From NCBI RefSeq assembly GCF_900104745.1, contig NZ_LT629732.1, forward strand, positions 2,963,981 through 3,027,980: a stretch of 64,000 nt of DNA. Reading direction: 5' to 3'. Source of the DNA: Actinopolymorpha singaporensis (lineage in GTDB: Bacteria > Actinomycetota > Actinomycetes > Propionibacteriales > Actinopolymorphaceae). A program made the position numbers and the translations under genes. Below the pieces are notes generated by a model that did not search any database, had not been told where the DNA came from, and saw nothing but the letters and a program-made list of their open reading frames with translations. The first letter of the stretch is position 1. Every line of letters begins with the position of its first letter. Positions 38,351-46,817 of the stretch are shown piece by piece.

Positions 38351-39581
38351 GGTGGAGCGGGTCGGCCGCGCTGCCGACCGTGCCCAGGCGGGCAGGGCCG
38401 GCCGAGCCACCCGGGTCTCACGGGTCGCCCAGGTCGCGAAGGCCGCCAGGGCCGCCCGGCCCGGGAGAGCCGAGGGGGCGGACCGGATGGTCGAGCTGCT
38501 CCGGAGCCGGACCGGCGTCCTCGGTGCCGCCACCGGCATGCTGGCGGCCGGCGCGGCGGCCGGGATCGCGCTCGAACGCTACGTCGTGGGCCGGCGCCGC
38601 ACGGCCGACCTGCGCGACGACGGCCCGCTCGGCACCCGGCGCGGCGATCCGACGATCGTCAAGACCGCTGACGGCCTGGAGCTGTACGCCGAGATCGACG
38701 AGCCCAGCCCCCGGGTGGCGAACCCGCTCACCGTGGTCTTCTGCCACGGGTACGCCCTCAACCTCGACTGCTGGCACTTCCAGCGCGCGGCGTTGGCCGG
38801 CGAGGCGCGGCTGGTGTTCTACGACCAGCGGTCGCACGGCCGCTCCGGCCGCTCACCGAGCGACCTGTGCAACGTCGACCAGCTCGGCAAGGACCTCGGC
38901 GAGGTCGTCACCGCCCTCGCCCCGGAGGGCCCGCTCGTGCTCGTCGGCCACTCGATGGGCGGCATGTCCGTGCTGGCGCTGGCCGACCAGCACCCCGAGC
39001 TGTTCGCCGACCGGGTCGTCGGTGTCGCCCTGCTGGCCAGCAGCGCCGGTGGCCTGGACTCGGTGACGCTCGGCGTACCCGGGCCCGTGGGGCGGCTGGT
39101 GCACCGGCTGACGCCGGCCGCGGTCGCCGCGATGTCGCGGGCGCCGGGCCTGATCGAACGCGGCCGCAAGGCCGGCAGCGACGTGGCGTACGTCCTCACC
39201 AAGCACTACTCCTTCGGCTCGAAGGTCCCCCGGGCGCGGGTGGAGTTCGTGGCGGAGATGCTCGCGGGTACGCCGATCGAGGTGGTGGCGGACTTCTACC
39301 CGGGGTTCGCCCAGCACGACAAGTACCACGCGCTGGAGGCGCTGCACGGCGTGGAGACGCTGGTCATGGGCGGCCGCGACGACCTGATCACCCCGGTGGA
39401 GCACAGCCGGGAGATCGCCGAGCGGCATCCCGCCGCCGAGTACATCGAGCTGTCCGACAGCGGGCACATGTTCCTGATCGAGCATCCGGACGTGGTCAAC
39501 GCCGCACTGGCGGACCTGCTCGGCCGGGCCGCCGTCGCGGCGGGTTCGATGACGGGACGACCAGTGGACGAGACCGGCTGA
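38340..39581 (+). CDS. Alpha/beta-hydrolase with N-terminal membrane anchor
   Basis: A 413-residue hydrolase found next to alr in many actinobacteria. A basic, Ala/Arg-rich N-terminus is followed by a hydrophobic stretch (VLGAATGMLAAGAAAGIALE), probably one membrane helix. The catalytic domain shows the oxyanion segment VVFCHGYALNLDCWHFQR, nucleophile elbow VLVGHSMGGMSVLALA, acid in VMGGRDDLITPVEHS and the His in SDSGHMFLIEHPD. The substrate is not identifiable. GGGGGAGGG precedes ATG 38340. The 11-base overlap with alr suggests co-translation. Confidence 0.88.
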   Translation: MAGEVERVGRAADRAQAGRAGRATRVSRVAQVAKAARAARPGRAEGADRMVELLRSRTGVLGAATGMLAAGAAAGIALERYVVGRRRTADLRDDGPLGTRRGDPTIVKTADGLELYAEIDEPSPRVANPLTVVFCHGYALNLDCWHFQRAALAGEARLVFYDQRSHGRSGRSPSDLCNVDQLGKDLGEVVTALAPEGPLVLVGHSMGGMSVLALADQHPELFADRVVGVALLASSAGGLDSVTLGVPGPVGRLVHRLTPAAVAAMSRAPGLIERGRKAGSDVAYVLTKHYSFGSKVPRARVEFVAEMLAGTPIEVVADFYPGFAQHDKYHALEALHGVETLVMGGRDDLITPVEHSREIAERHPAAEYIELSDSGHMFLIEHPDVVNAALADLLGRAAVAAGSMTGRPVDETG

Positions 39582-39660
39582 CCGGCCAACGAGGACCGGC
39601 CCGACGAAGACCGACTGAACCCGGAACGACCGAACGAGCAGACGAAGCGGAGCGCACACG

Positions 39661-40713
39661 GTGACCGACCTGCACGTCGTCGAGGCGAAGCCCACGGACG
39701 CGGCTGCCCTGGTGGGGGTCATCCACGCGGCGTTCGGCGCCCGGCCGCCACTGGACCCACCAGGCACCGCGCTGCGGGAGACGGTGCAGACGGTGGAGGA
39801 CGCGGTGCGTTCCCACGGCGGGCTGCTGGCCCGGGTCGACGGCCGCGCCGCCGGGGCCATGCTGCTCGCCGAGAACCACGGGTGGCTCGACCTGCGCCGT
39901 GTGTCGGTGCACCCGAGGTTCCAGCACCGCGGCGTGGCCACCGCGATGGTCGGTTGCGCGGAGGAGGTCGCGGCCGAGCGCGGGCTCGCGGGCGTACGTC
40001 TGGTCGCCCGCGCCGAGCTTCCGGCCACACTCACGTTCTGGCGCCACCGCGGCTACCTCGAGGCCGGCCGGGACGGCCCGAACATCCACCTGGGCAAGCG
40101 ACTGCCGGTGGAGGTGACGGCGGGCAGCGTCGAGGACACCCAGGAGGTCGGCCGGCGGCTCGCGAAGATCCTGCGCGCCGGTGACCTGGTGCTTCTGACA
40201 GGGGAACTCGGTGCCGGCAAGACCACCCTGACGCAGGGGATCGGCGCCGGCCTGGGCGTCCGCGGCCAGGTCACCTCACCCACGTTCGTCATCGCCCGCG
40301 CGCACCCGTCGACGGTCGGCGGTCCGCCCCTGGTGCATGTCGACGCCTACCGGCTGGGCGGCGTGGCCGAACTCGACGACCTCGACCTGGACACCTCCGT
40401 GGACGACGCGGTCACGGTGGTCGAGTGGGGCGAGGGACTCGCGGAGGGCCTGGCCGAGGACCGGCTGGAGGTCGTGGTGAGCCGGGCCGTCGGGGAGGAA
40501 TCCACGGGCGAGGTCGTGGGCGGAAGCACGGGCGAGCGCGAGGGCGAACCCGACGACGAACCCGACGACGAGTTCGGCGACGACGCCGAGGACGAACGAG
40601 CGGATGTCCGGCAGGTCCGGGTCGTCCCGGTCGGCCGGCGCTGGCTGGACGTCGCGGTGCGCGACGCGCTCGCCGGAGGGCTCGCGGCCGACGTCAGGTC
40701 CGTCCCGAACTGA
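39661..40713 (+). CDS. tsaE: GNAT acetyltransferase fused to TsaE (t6A ATPase)
   Basis: A 350-residue two-domain protein. Residues 1-150 are a GNAT fold with RVSVHPRFQHRGVATAMVGC as the acetyl-CoA site. Residues 155-350 are TsaE, the ATPase of the tRNA t6A complex: LTGELGAGKTTLTQGIGAGL is the P-loop, VTSPTFVIARAH is the switch-like motif, and VHVDAYRLGGVAELDDL and VTVVEWGEGLAE follow. An Asp/Glu-rich insert (residues about 285-320) extends TsaE. A frame-shift artefact is unlikely because both domains are continuous and in normal codon usage. GTG 39661 follows a purine-rich stretch. Confidence 0.92.
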   Translation: MTDLHVVEAKPTDAAALVGVIHAAFGARPPLDPPGTALRETVQTVEDAVRSHGGLLARVDGRAAGAMLLAENHGWLDLRRVSVHPRFQHRGVATAMVGCAEEVAAERGLAGVRLVARAELPATLTFWRHRGYLEAGRDGPNIHLGKRLPVEVTAGSVEDTQEVGRRLAKILRAGDLVLLTGELGAGKTTLTQGIGAGLGVRGQVTSPTFVIARAHPSTVGGPPLVHVDAYRLGGVAELDDLDLDTSVDDAVTVVEWGEGLAEGLAEDRLEVVVSRAVGEESTGEVVGGSTGEREGEPDDEPDDEFGDDAEDERADVRQVRVVPVGRRWLDVAVRDALAGGLAADVRSVPN

Positions 40714-40739
40714 CCTTCGCCGCCGGCCCGGGCTAGCCT
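40710..40739 (+). promoter_or_regulatory. Candidate promoter of leaderless tsaB
   Basis: CTGACC (40710-40715), an 18-base spacer and TAGCCT (40734-40739) lie so that the GTG of tsaB follows seven bases after the -10. This is a good fit for a leaderless transcript starting inside the tsaE-tsaB gap. Confidence 0.55.
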
Positions 40740-40746
40740 GACCAAC

Positions 40747-41406
40747 GTGCTGCTCCTCGCGTTCGACACGGCCACCCCGGCGATCACGGTCGCACTCCAC
40801 GACGGGACGTCGGCGGTGGCGACGTCCACGGTCGTGGACGCCATGCGTCACGGCGAGCTTCTCGCCCCCGGGATCGCGTCGGTTCTCGACCAGGCCGGTG
40901 CCGACCGGACCGACCTGACCGACATCGCCGTGGGCGTCGGCCCCGGCCCGTTCACGGGGCTGCGGGTGGGCCTGATGACGGCCCGGACGTTGGGCCACGT
41001 TCTGGACATCCCGGTGCACGGCGTGTGCACGCTCGACGTGCTCGCCGCCGCCGCCGAGGTCGACTCCGGACCGTTCTGCGTGGCGACGGACGCGCGGCGC
41101 AAGGAGGTCTACTGGGGGAGGTACGCCGACCGGCACACCCGCGTCGACGGCCCGCTGGTGGACCGGCCGGACGCCTTGGCCACCGCCGACCCCGTGGTGG
41201 GGCGGGGCGCGGTGCTGTACCCGGCGGCGTTCCCGACGGCGGCCGGCCCGGTGGACCCCGATGCCGCGGTGCTGGCCGACCTGGTGGCGTCGGGCACGGC
41301 GAAGGTCGTACCCGCGACCCCCATGTATCTCCGCCGGCCCGACGCGGTCGAGCCCCGCAGCCGCAAGCGCGTCCTGACCGCACGGGAGGAGCGGGTCCCG
41401 TCGTGA
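40747..41406 (+). CDS. tsaB: tRNA t6A biosynthesis protein TsaB
   Basis: A 219-residue ASKHA-fold partner of TsaD, needed for N6-threonylcarbamoyladenosine at position 37 of ANN-decoding tRNAs. LAFDTATPAITVALHDG is the ATPase-like first strand, and VGVGPGPFTGLRVGLMTART is the family hallmark. DARRKEVYWGRY follows in the second half. The GTG start lies seven bases after a -10 box, without a Shine-Dalgarno. Its stop overlaps the GTG of rimI. The tsaE-tsaB-rimI-tsaD order is typical of actinobacteria. Confidence 0.95.
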   Translation: MLLLAFDTATPAITVALHDGTSAVATSTVVDAMRHGELLAPGIASVLDQAGADRTDLTDIAVGVGPGPFTGLRVGLMTARTLGHVLDIPVHGVCTLDVLAAAAEVDSGPFCVATDARRKEVYWGRYADRHTRVDGPLVDRPDALATADPVVGRGAVLYPAAFPTAAGPVDPDAAVLADLVASGTAKVVPATPMYLRRPDAVEPRSRKRVLTAREERVPS

Positions 41407-41924
41407 TCTCCATCCGGCCGGCTCGGACCGCTGATCTCGTGACGTTGCGCGCGCTGGAGACGGCCTGCTTCGGCCGGGACGCCTGGGGTGAGCAGGCACT
41501 GGAGGGCGAGCTCGCCGGGGTGCCGGACACCAGGTGCGTACTCGTCGCCGAGGACACCGGCGCCTCCGGCTCTGCCGGCCCATCCGGACCCCCCGGCGAG
41601 ATCTCTGGGGCCGCAGCGGGCGGGGACACGGCTGTCGCGGGGTACGCATCCCTGCTCGCGGTCGCGGCCACGGCCGACGTCCAGCGCATCGCCGTACGAC
41701 CGGACCGCCGCCGGGAGGGGATCGGCCGGGCGCTGCTGGACGCGCTGCTCGCGGAGGCCCGGGAGCGTGGTTGCGCCGAAGCGTTGCTGGAGGTTCGCCA
41801 CGACAACGCCGCCGCGCTGGCGATGTACGAGGCGACCGGCTTCGAGCAGATCGCGCGGCGGCGCGGCTACTACCACGGTGTGGCCGACGCCCTGGTTCTG
41901 CGACTCGCCCCGCTGGGGGAGTAG
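41403..41924 (+). CDS. rimI: Ribosomal-protein-alanine N-acetyltransferase RimI-like
   Basis: A 173-residue GNAT enzyme. In E. coli RimI acetylates the N-terminus of S18. Here the target is inferred. IAVRPDRRREGIGRALLDAL is the acetyl-CoA binding loop, and ALLEVRHDNAAALAMYEATG and FEQIARRRGYYHGVADALVL are RimI-type. A Gly/Ala/Pro/Ser-rich insert (residues about 52-75) replaces a short loop. GTG 41403 overlaps the tsaB stop as GTGA. In most relatives tsaD follows directly, but here a 2.1-kb lipoprotein gene intervenes. Confidence 0.92.
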   Translation: MISIRPARTADLVTLRALETACFGRDAWGEQALEGELAGVPDTRCVLVAEDTGASGSAGPSGPPGEISGAAAGGDTAVAGYASLLAVAATADVQRIAVRPDRRREGIGRALLDALLAEARERGCAEALLEVRHDNAAALAMYEATGFEQIARRRGYYHGVADALVLRLAPLGE

Positions 41925-41977
41925 GCCGGGTCGGAGACGCGCAGGTTGCCGGTCCCGGACGATCTTGACCCGATCCC

Positions 41978-42006
41978 TTGACGGCCCTGGAGCGGACTCT
42001 TACGTT
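41978..42006 (+). promoter_or_regulatory. Promoter of the solute-binding protein gene
   Basis: TTGACG (41978-41983), a 17-base spacer and TACGTT (42001-42006) form a near-consensus promoter in the 171-base gap after rimI. The leader before ATG 42096 would be about 83 nt, with a clear GGGAGGGAA ribosome-binding site. Confidence 0.7.
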
Positions 42007-42095
42007 CATCCCGGAAATCGATTGCTCGCACGCTTTCGCCGTGCGTTCGACGCCGGCGGCTCTTGGTGAGGCGTACCGCCGGTCGGGAGGGAACC

Positions 42096-44228
42096 ATGAA
42101 CGACCGACTCGGCCTGAGCCGCCGTGCCCTGCTGCACCTGTCCGCGGTCGCGGCCGGCAGCGTGGTCCTCGCGGGATGTTCGGGTGGCGACAACCAGACC
42201 GACGGTGGCGCCGGCCCGAAGGGTGGCGGCAAGCCGACCTCGCGGGCCCGCAAGGGATCGCGCGTCAAGCCGCTCGCGGTGCCGGCGAAGCTGAAGGAGT
42301 CGCCGGAGCTCGCCAAGCTCGTGCAGGCCGGCAAGCTGCCCAAGCTCGAGGAACGGCTGCCCAAGAAGCCCTACGTCGTACCCCACAACTGGCTGGAGCC
42401 CGGGAAGTACGGCGGTGCGATCAGCACGGTCACCTCCGCCAGCGACTCCGGCACCCATGCGGAGTTCATGTACGGTCACTCGCTGCTGCGCTGGCTCAAC
42501 GACGGCCAGGACATCGGCCCGGGTCTGGTGGAGTCGTGGGAGTCCAACGCCGACGCCAGCGAGTGGACGCTGCACTTCCGCGAGGGCCTGAAGTGGTCCG
42601 ACGGCCACCCGTGGTCCACCGACGACATCATGTTCTGGTGGAACGACATGGTCCTCAACACCCAGCACAGCGAGGTCCCCCCGGACGAGGCCCGTTCGGG
42701 CAAGGGCACCGTGATGACGATGACGGCGCCGGACGCACTGACCATCTCGATGAAGTTCGACGCGCCCGCTCCGCTGACCGCCGACCGGCTGGCGATGTGG
42801 GTCAAGCGCGGGAACGGGCCGGGCTGGATGGAGCCCAAGCACTACCTCAAGCAGTGGCACCCGAAGTACAACAAGTCGGTGGGGAAGGACTGGGCCACCG
42901 ACAAGGGGTTGTTCGACCAGAAGCGGGCCTGGATCCGCAACCCCGACTGCCCGGTGATGACCGGCTGGAAGTGCAAGTCGTACTCGGAGGGTCGCCGGGT
43001 CGTCTTCGACCGCAACCCGTACTACTGGTGCGTCTCGCCCGACGGCGCGCAGCTTCCCTACCTGGACACGCTGAACTTCAACGTCGTCCAGAACCCCGAG
43101 GTGCAGAAGCTGCAGGCCGTCGAGGGAAAGATGAACTTCCTCTTCGGTGGGTTCACCTCGCTGTTCCTCAGCGACATCTCCTCGCTCAAGCAGGCGCAGT
43201 CGAAGACCAAGCTCGAGGTGCTCCTGTGGGACGCCGGTGACGGCAGCGGCTCGCTGGTGTTCTTCAACCAGGACTACTACGAGCCGAAGATGCGCAAGCT
43301 GATCCGGAACGCGAAGTTCCGCCAGGCCCTTTCGCACGCCTACAACCGCGCCGAGGTGCAGAAGGCGGTCTACTACAACACCGGCGAGCTCACCACCGGG
43401 ACGATGAGCCCGAAGGCGATCGAGTTCCACGTCAACGAGGAGGGCAAGAAGGTCTACAAGTCGTGGCGGGACAGCTACATCAAGTACGACCCCGAGCTGG
43501 CCAAGAAGATCCTCGACGAGATCGGCGTGGTGGACAAGGACGGTGACGGCAAGCGGGAGATGCCGGACGGCTCCAAGCTCGTCGTACGGCTGGACTACCA
43601 GGCCGACACCGCACCGGAGCACCTGCACAAGAACAACCTGCTGAAGAAGGACTGGGACGCGATCGGGATCGACACCCGGCTCAACCCGGTGCCGCCGGAC
43701 GGCTTCGGTGACCAGTGGCGGTTCGGCAAGCTGATGACCAACACCACGTGGGAGACCGGTGACGGCCCCAACTGCCTGGTCTACCCGCAGTGGCTGGTGC
43801 CGATGGAGTCCTCGCGCTGGGCGCCGTTGCAGGGCGAGTTCTACAACCAGCGTGGTGGGCCGAACGAGAAGAAGCAGCTGGACGTCGACCCGTACAAGCG
43901 CACACCGCCGCGGATGGACGCCGAGCCCGGCGGCCCGGTCGCCCGGTTGTGGAAGATCTACGACCAGACCAAGATCGAGCCGGACGAGCTGAAGCGGCAC
44001 CAACTCGTCTGGGAGATGGTGAAGATCCACATCACCGACGGCCCGTACCTGCTCGGCGTCGTGGCGAACACGCCGTACATCCTGCTCGTGCACGAGGACA
44101 TGAAGAACGTCCCGGCACGAAACGAGCTGGCCATGGGCGGGTTCGCCGCACCCTGGATCCATCCCACCCCGGCGGTGTACGACCCGGAGACGTGGTTCTG
44201 GACCAACCCCGACCAGCACACGATCTGA
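42096..44228 (+). CDS. Family-5 extracellular solute-binding lipoprotein
   Basis: A 710-residue periplasmic-type binding protein of the peptide/nickel/sugar ABC family (SBP_bac_5). The signal has a twin-arginine SRRALL and a lipobox LAGC with Cys28, so Tat export and lipid anchoring are likely. ESWESNADASEWTLHFREGL, KWSDGHPWSTDDIMFWWNDM and FRQALSHAYNRAEVQKAVYY are family motifs. The length is greater than for most dipeptide binders (500-600). No permease or ATPase gene is adjacent, so its transporter lies elsewhere. It has its own promoter and terminator and splits the rimI-tsaD pair. Confidence 0.92.
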   Translation: MNDRLGLSRRALLHLSAVAAGSVVLAGCSGGDNQTDGGAGPKGGGKPTSRARKGSRVKPLAVPAKLKESPELAKLVQAGKLPKLEERLPKKPYVVPHNWLEPGKYGGAISTVTSASDSGTHAEFMYGHSLLRWLNDGQDIGPGLVESWESNADASEWTLHFREGLKWSDGHPWSTDDIMFWWNDMVLNTQHSEVPPDEARSGKGTVMTMTAPDALTISMKFDAPAPLTADRLAMWVKRGNGPGWMEPKHYLKQWHPKYNKSVGKDWATDKGLFDQKRAWIRNPDCPVMTGWKCKSYSEGRRVVFDRNPYYWCVSPDGAQLPYLDTLNFNVVQNPEVQKLQAVEGKMNFLFGGFTSLFLSDISSLKQAQSKTKLEVLLWDAGDGSGSLVFFNQDYYEPKMRKLIRNAKFRQALSHAYNRAEVQKAVYYNTGELTTGTMSPKAIEFHVNEEGKKVYKSWRDSYIKYDPELAKKILDEIGVVDKDGDGKREMPDGSKLVVRLDYQADTAPEHLHKNNLLKKDWDAIGIDTRLNPVPPDGFGDQWRFGKLMTNTTWETGDGPNCLVYPQWLVPMESSRWAPLQGEFYNQRGGPNEKKQLDVDPYKRTPPRMDAEPGGPVARLWKIYDQTKIEPDELKRHQLVWEMVKIHITDGPYLLGVVANTPYILLVHEDMKNVPARNELAMGGFAAPWIHPTPAVYDPETWFWTNPDQHTI

Positions 44229-44255
44229 CCGGACGACCACAGCAACGAACGCAGA

Positions 44256-44296
44256 CCGCGAGCTCGGCCCGCCACACCGGCGGGCTAGGCTCGCGG
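44256..44296 (+). terminator. Hairpin between the solute-binding protein gene and tsaD
   Basis: An 8-bp outer stem (CCGCGAGC at 44256-44263 with GCTCGCGG at 44289-44296) and a 7-bp inner stem (GCCCGCC at 44267-44273 with GGCGGGC at 44279-44285) lie 28 bases after the lipoprotein stop. The distal arm contains the TAGGCT box of the next unit. Confidence 0.65.
44286..44291 (+). promoter_or_regulatory. Candidate -10 box upstream of the tsaD leader peptide
   Basis: TAGGCT is followed by seven bases and GTG 44299, the same geometry as TAGCCT-N7-GTG at tsaB. It lies in the distal arm of the terminator hairpin. The -35 position has no good match. Confidence 0.38.
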
Positions 44297-44298
44297 TC

Positions 44299-44352
44299 GT
44301 GCGTTGGGTGAGCCGTGGCGTGAACGACGAGTGGGCCGAGGTGGTCGGGTGA
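44299..44352 (+). CDS. Putative 17-residue leader peptide coupled to tsaD
   Basis: A short frame encodes [17 protein letters not shown] and ends TGA at 44350-44352, overlapping the GTG of tsaD by three bases (GTGA type). Its GTG is seven bases after a TAGGCT box, so it may be translated from a leaderless transcript and hand ribosomes to tsaD, which has no good ribosome-binding site of its own. It could equally be chance. There is no family evidence. Confidence 0.3.
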   Translation: MRWVSRGVNDEWAEVVG

Positions 44353-45395
44353 GCGACGAACCACTGGTGCTGGGCATCGAAACGTCGTGCGATGAGACAG
44401 GTGTCGGAATCGTCCGGGGCGGCACCCTGCTTGCCGACGCGGTCGCCTCCAGCCTGGAGGAGCACGCGAGGTTCGGCGGCGTGGTGCCCGAGGTCGCCAG
44501 CCGTGCGCACCTGGAGGCGATGATCCCGTCGGTCGACCGCGCCTGCGAGACGGCCGGCGTCCGGCTCGCCGACGTGGACGCGATCTCGGTGACCAGCGGG
44601 CCCGGACTCGCCGGCGCTCTCCTCGTCGGCGTCGCCGCGGCGAAGGCGCTGGCCCTCGGCCTGGGCAAGCCGCTGTACGGCGTCAACCACCTGGCCGCCC
44701 ACGTCGCGGTGGACACCCTCGAACACGGCCCGCTGCCCGAGCCGTGCGTGTCCCTGCTGGTGTCCGGCGGGCACTCCTCGCTGCTGCTGGTCGAGGACGT
44801 CACCGACACCGTCGACCCGCTCGGCTCCACCGTCGACGACGCGGCCGGCGAGGCGTTCGACAAGGTGGCCAGACTGCTGGGCCTGCCGTTTCCCGGTGGC
44901 CCCTACGTCGACCGGGAGGCCAAGGCCGGCGACTCGGCGTACGTCCGGTTCCCGCGCGGGCTGACCAGTCAACGTGACCTTGCGCGGCACCGGTTCGACT
45001 TCTCCTTCTCCGGCCTCAAGACGGCCGTCGCGCGCTGGGTGGAGACCCGGGAGCGTGCCGGTGAGCCGGTGCCGGTGGCCGACGTCGCCGCGTCCTTCCA
45101 GGAGGCGGTGTGCGACGTGCTCACCCGCAAGGCGGTGGACGCCTGCCGCAGCAGGGGAGTGGAGGACCTGCTGATCGGCGGTGGTGTCGCTGCCAACTCC
45201 AGGTTGCGGGCGATGGCGGAGGAACGCTGCGCCGCGGCCGGGATCCGGCTGCGGGTGCCCAGGCCCAAGCTGTGCACGGACAACGGCGCCATGGTGGCGG
45301 CGCTGGGCGCACAGATGCTGGCTCGCGGGCGGACCGCGTCCCGGTTGGACCTGGTGGCCGACTCCTCGCTTCCGGTCACGACAGTCGCCGGCTGA
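44349..45395 (+). CDS. tsaD: tRNA t6A threonylcarbamoyltransferase TsaD
   Basis: The 348-residue catalytic subunit transfers threonylcarbamoyl to A37 of t[21 protein letters not shown] is the N-terminal ASKHA signature. [15 protein letters not shown] holds the two metal-binding histidines, and [16 protein letters not shown] and [20 protein letters not shown] follow. [13 protein letters not shown] and [10 protein letters not shown] close the fold. GTG 44349 is preferred. TTG 44304 would add 15 non-family residues. Three 9-bp repeats (45400-45426) follow its stop. Confidence 0.96.
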   Translation: MSDEPLVLGIETSCDETGVGIVRGGTLLADAVASSLEEHARFGGVVPEVASRAHLEAMIPSVDRACETAGVRLADVDAISVTSGPGLAGALLVGVAAAKALALGLGKPLYGVNHLAAHVAVDTLEHGPLPEPCVSLLVSGGHSSLLLVEDVTDTVDPLGSTVDDAAGEAFDKVARLLGLPFPGGPYVDREAKAGDSAYVRFPRGLTSQRDLARHRFDFSFSGLKTAVARWVETRERAGEPVPVADVAASFQEAVCDVLTRKAVDACRSRGVEDLLIGGGVAANSRLRAMAEERCAAAGIRLRVPRPKLCTDNGAMVAALGAQMLARGRTASRLDLVADSSLPVTTVAG

Positions 45396-45399
45396 CGCC

Positions 45400-45426
45400 G
45401 CTGTCGCTGCTGTCGCTGCGGTCGCT
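45400..45426. repeat. Three 9-bp tandem repeats downstream of tsaD
   Basis: GCTGTCGCT, GCTGTCGCT and GCGGTCGCT follow each other directly, five bases after the tsaD stop. The remainder of 45396-45630 (235 bases) shows no gene and no strong terminator. Confidence 0.7.
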
Positions 45427-45630
45427 GCCGGCCCGCGTTCCCCTTTTCGCACGTTTGCTTACAGGATGGGGCGATGGTTCGGTTCGCCCTGGATTGCCCC
45501 GCCGGTCGGCGGCCGCTGTCAAGGTCTGCTTGCGCCTGGCCCCGGCGCCGGATTCCGGTCGAACGGTTGGTGAGGCGGGGGAGCGGATAGGAGGCGGACA
45601 GAAGCAGCGTCACAGCTCACCGGAGCCGCC

Positions 45631-46767
45631 ATGACCACTCGCACCGCGACCGGGTCCGGCGTCGCCCCCGAAGACCAGCCCGGGATTCAGCCCGGTGGCC
45701 GGCGCCGGAGAAACACCACGGGCCGGCCCAGGAGCCGGGACAGAGCCCGTCCGGGCAGGAGGATGGTCTGGGTGCCCGGCGGCACGTTCGCGATGGGCAG
45801 CGACGACTTCTACCCCGAGGAGCGTCCGGTCCGCACGGTCGAGGTGGACGGCTTCTGGATGGACGAGCATCCGGTCACGGTGTCGGAGTACCGCCGGTTC
45901 GTCCGGGCCACCGGCTACGTCACCGTCGCCGAACGCGAACTCGGGGCGGGCCGGAGCCCAGGTGCGGAATACAGGCCGGCGACGCCAGGGTCGCTGGTCT
46001 TCCATCCCACCCCGGGTCCGGTGGACCTGTCCGACTGCCGGAACTGGTGGTCGTACGTTCCGGGCGCGTGCTGGCTCCGGCCCGAAGGCCCCGGCAGCAG
46101 CCCGCACGGCCGCGAACGCCATCCGGTGACGCACGTCGCCTACGAGGACGCCGAGGCGTACGCGACCTGGTCGGGCAAGCAACTTCCGACCGAGAGCGAG
46201 TGGGAGTACGCAGCGCGCGGGGGGCTGGACGGCGCGGTCTACGCCTGGGGGAACGACTTCAGCCCGCACGGGCGGCTGATGGCCAACGTCTGGCAGGGCG
46301 ACTTCCCGTGGCGCCATGCCGGGCTCGGCCCGCTCGAGCGAACGTCGCCGATCGGCAGGTTTCCCGTCAACGGGTACGGCCTGCTGGACATCACCGGCAA
46401 CGTGTGGGAGTGGACGAGCGACGTCTACCGCGCGCCGGAGCCGGACCGCGCGGCCAGCGCGGTCTGCGTGCCTCTCGCCGTGTCCCTCGCCGGGCCCCTC
46501 GACCGGCGGGCGCCGCTGCCCCGGCAGCGCACCGCCGCCGACACCGAGGCTGGCACCGAGACTGGCACCGAGGCTGGCACCGACGCCGAGGCCGCCACCG
46601 TCACCGACGCCGAGGACGGAAACCGCGTGGTGCGGGTGATCAAGGGCGGCTCGTACCTGTGTTCGGCGACGTTCTGTCTGCGGTACCGTCCGGCGGCCAG
46701 ACAGCCCAGCGACTCGGCGACCACGGCCTGCCACGTCGGGTTCCGGTGCGTCGTCCACCCCCGCTGA
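45631..46767 (+). CDS. Formylglycine-generating enzyme (FGE/SUMF1) homologue
   Basis: A 378-residue protein of the FGE-sulfatase family, which oxidises a Cys of sulfatases to formylglycine. MVWVPGGTFAMGSDDFYPEE, FWMDEHPVTVSEYRRFVRAT and PTESEWEYAARGG are hallmarks, and the end has KGGSYLCSATFCLRYRPAAR. Cys344 and Cys349 are five apart, like the catalytic copper-binding pair of characterised actinobacterial FGEs, so true activity is plausible. A Thr/Glu/Ala/Gly repeat insert (about 302-328) sits before the active site. No sulfatase gene is in the window. About 44 variable residues precede the core. Confidence 0.88.
   Translation: MTTRTATGSGVAPEDQPGIQPGGRRRRNTTGRPRSRDRARPGRRMVWVPGGTFAMGSDDFYPEERPVRTVEVDGFWMDEHPVTVSEYRRFVRATGYVTVAERELGAGRSPGAEYRPATPGSLVFHPTPGPVDLSDCRNWWSYVPGACWLRPEGPGSSPHGRERHPVTHVAYEDAEAYATWSGKQLPTESEWEYAARGGLDGAVYAWGNDFSPHGRLMANVWQGDFPWRHAGLGPLERTSPIGRFPVNGYGLLDITGNVWEWTSDVYRAPEPDRAASAVCVPLAVSLAGPLDRRAPLPRQRTAADTEAGTETGTEAGTDAEAATVTDAEDGNRVVRVIKGGSYLCSATFCLRYRPAARQPSDSATTACHVGFRCVVHPR
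46546..46581. repeat. Three 12-bp tandem units inside the FGE gene
   Basis: GAGGCTGGCACC, GAGACTGGCACC and GAGGCTGGCACC are adjacent and in frame, encoding EAGT-ETGT-EAGT in a variable loop. They resemble the 12-bp arrays of two other genes in this window in period but not in sequence. Confidence 0.85.
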
Positions 46768-46817
46768 AGCGGGCGGCGAGCTGAGGGGCCGAGAGAGCTC
46801 CGGCCAGCAGCCCCGGC

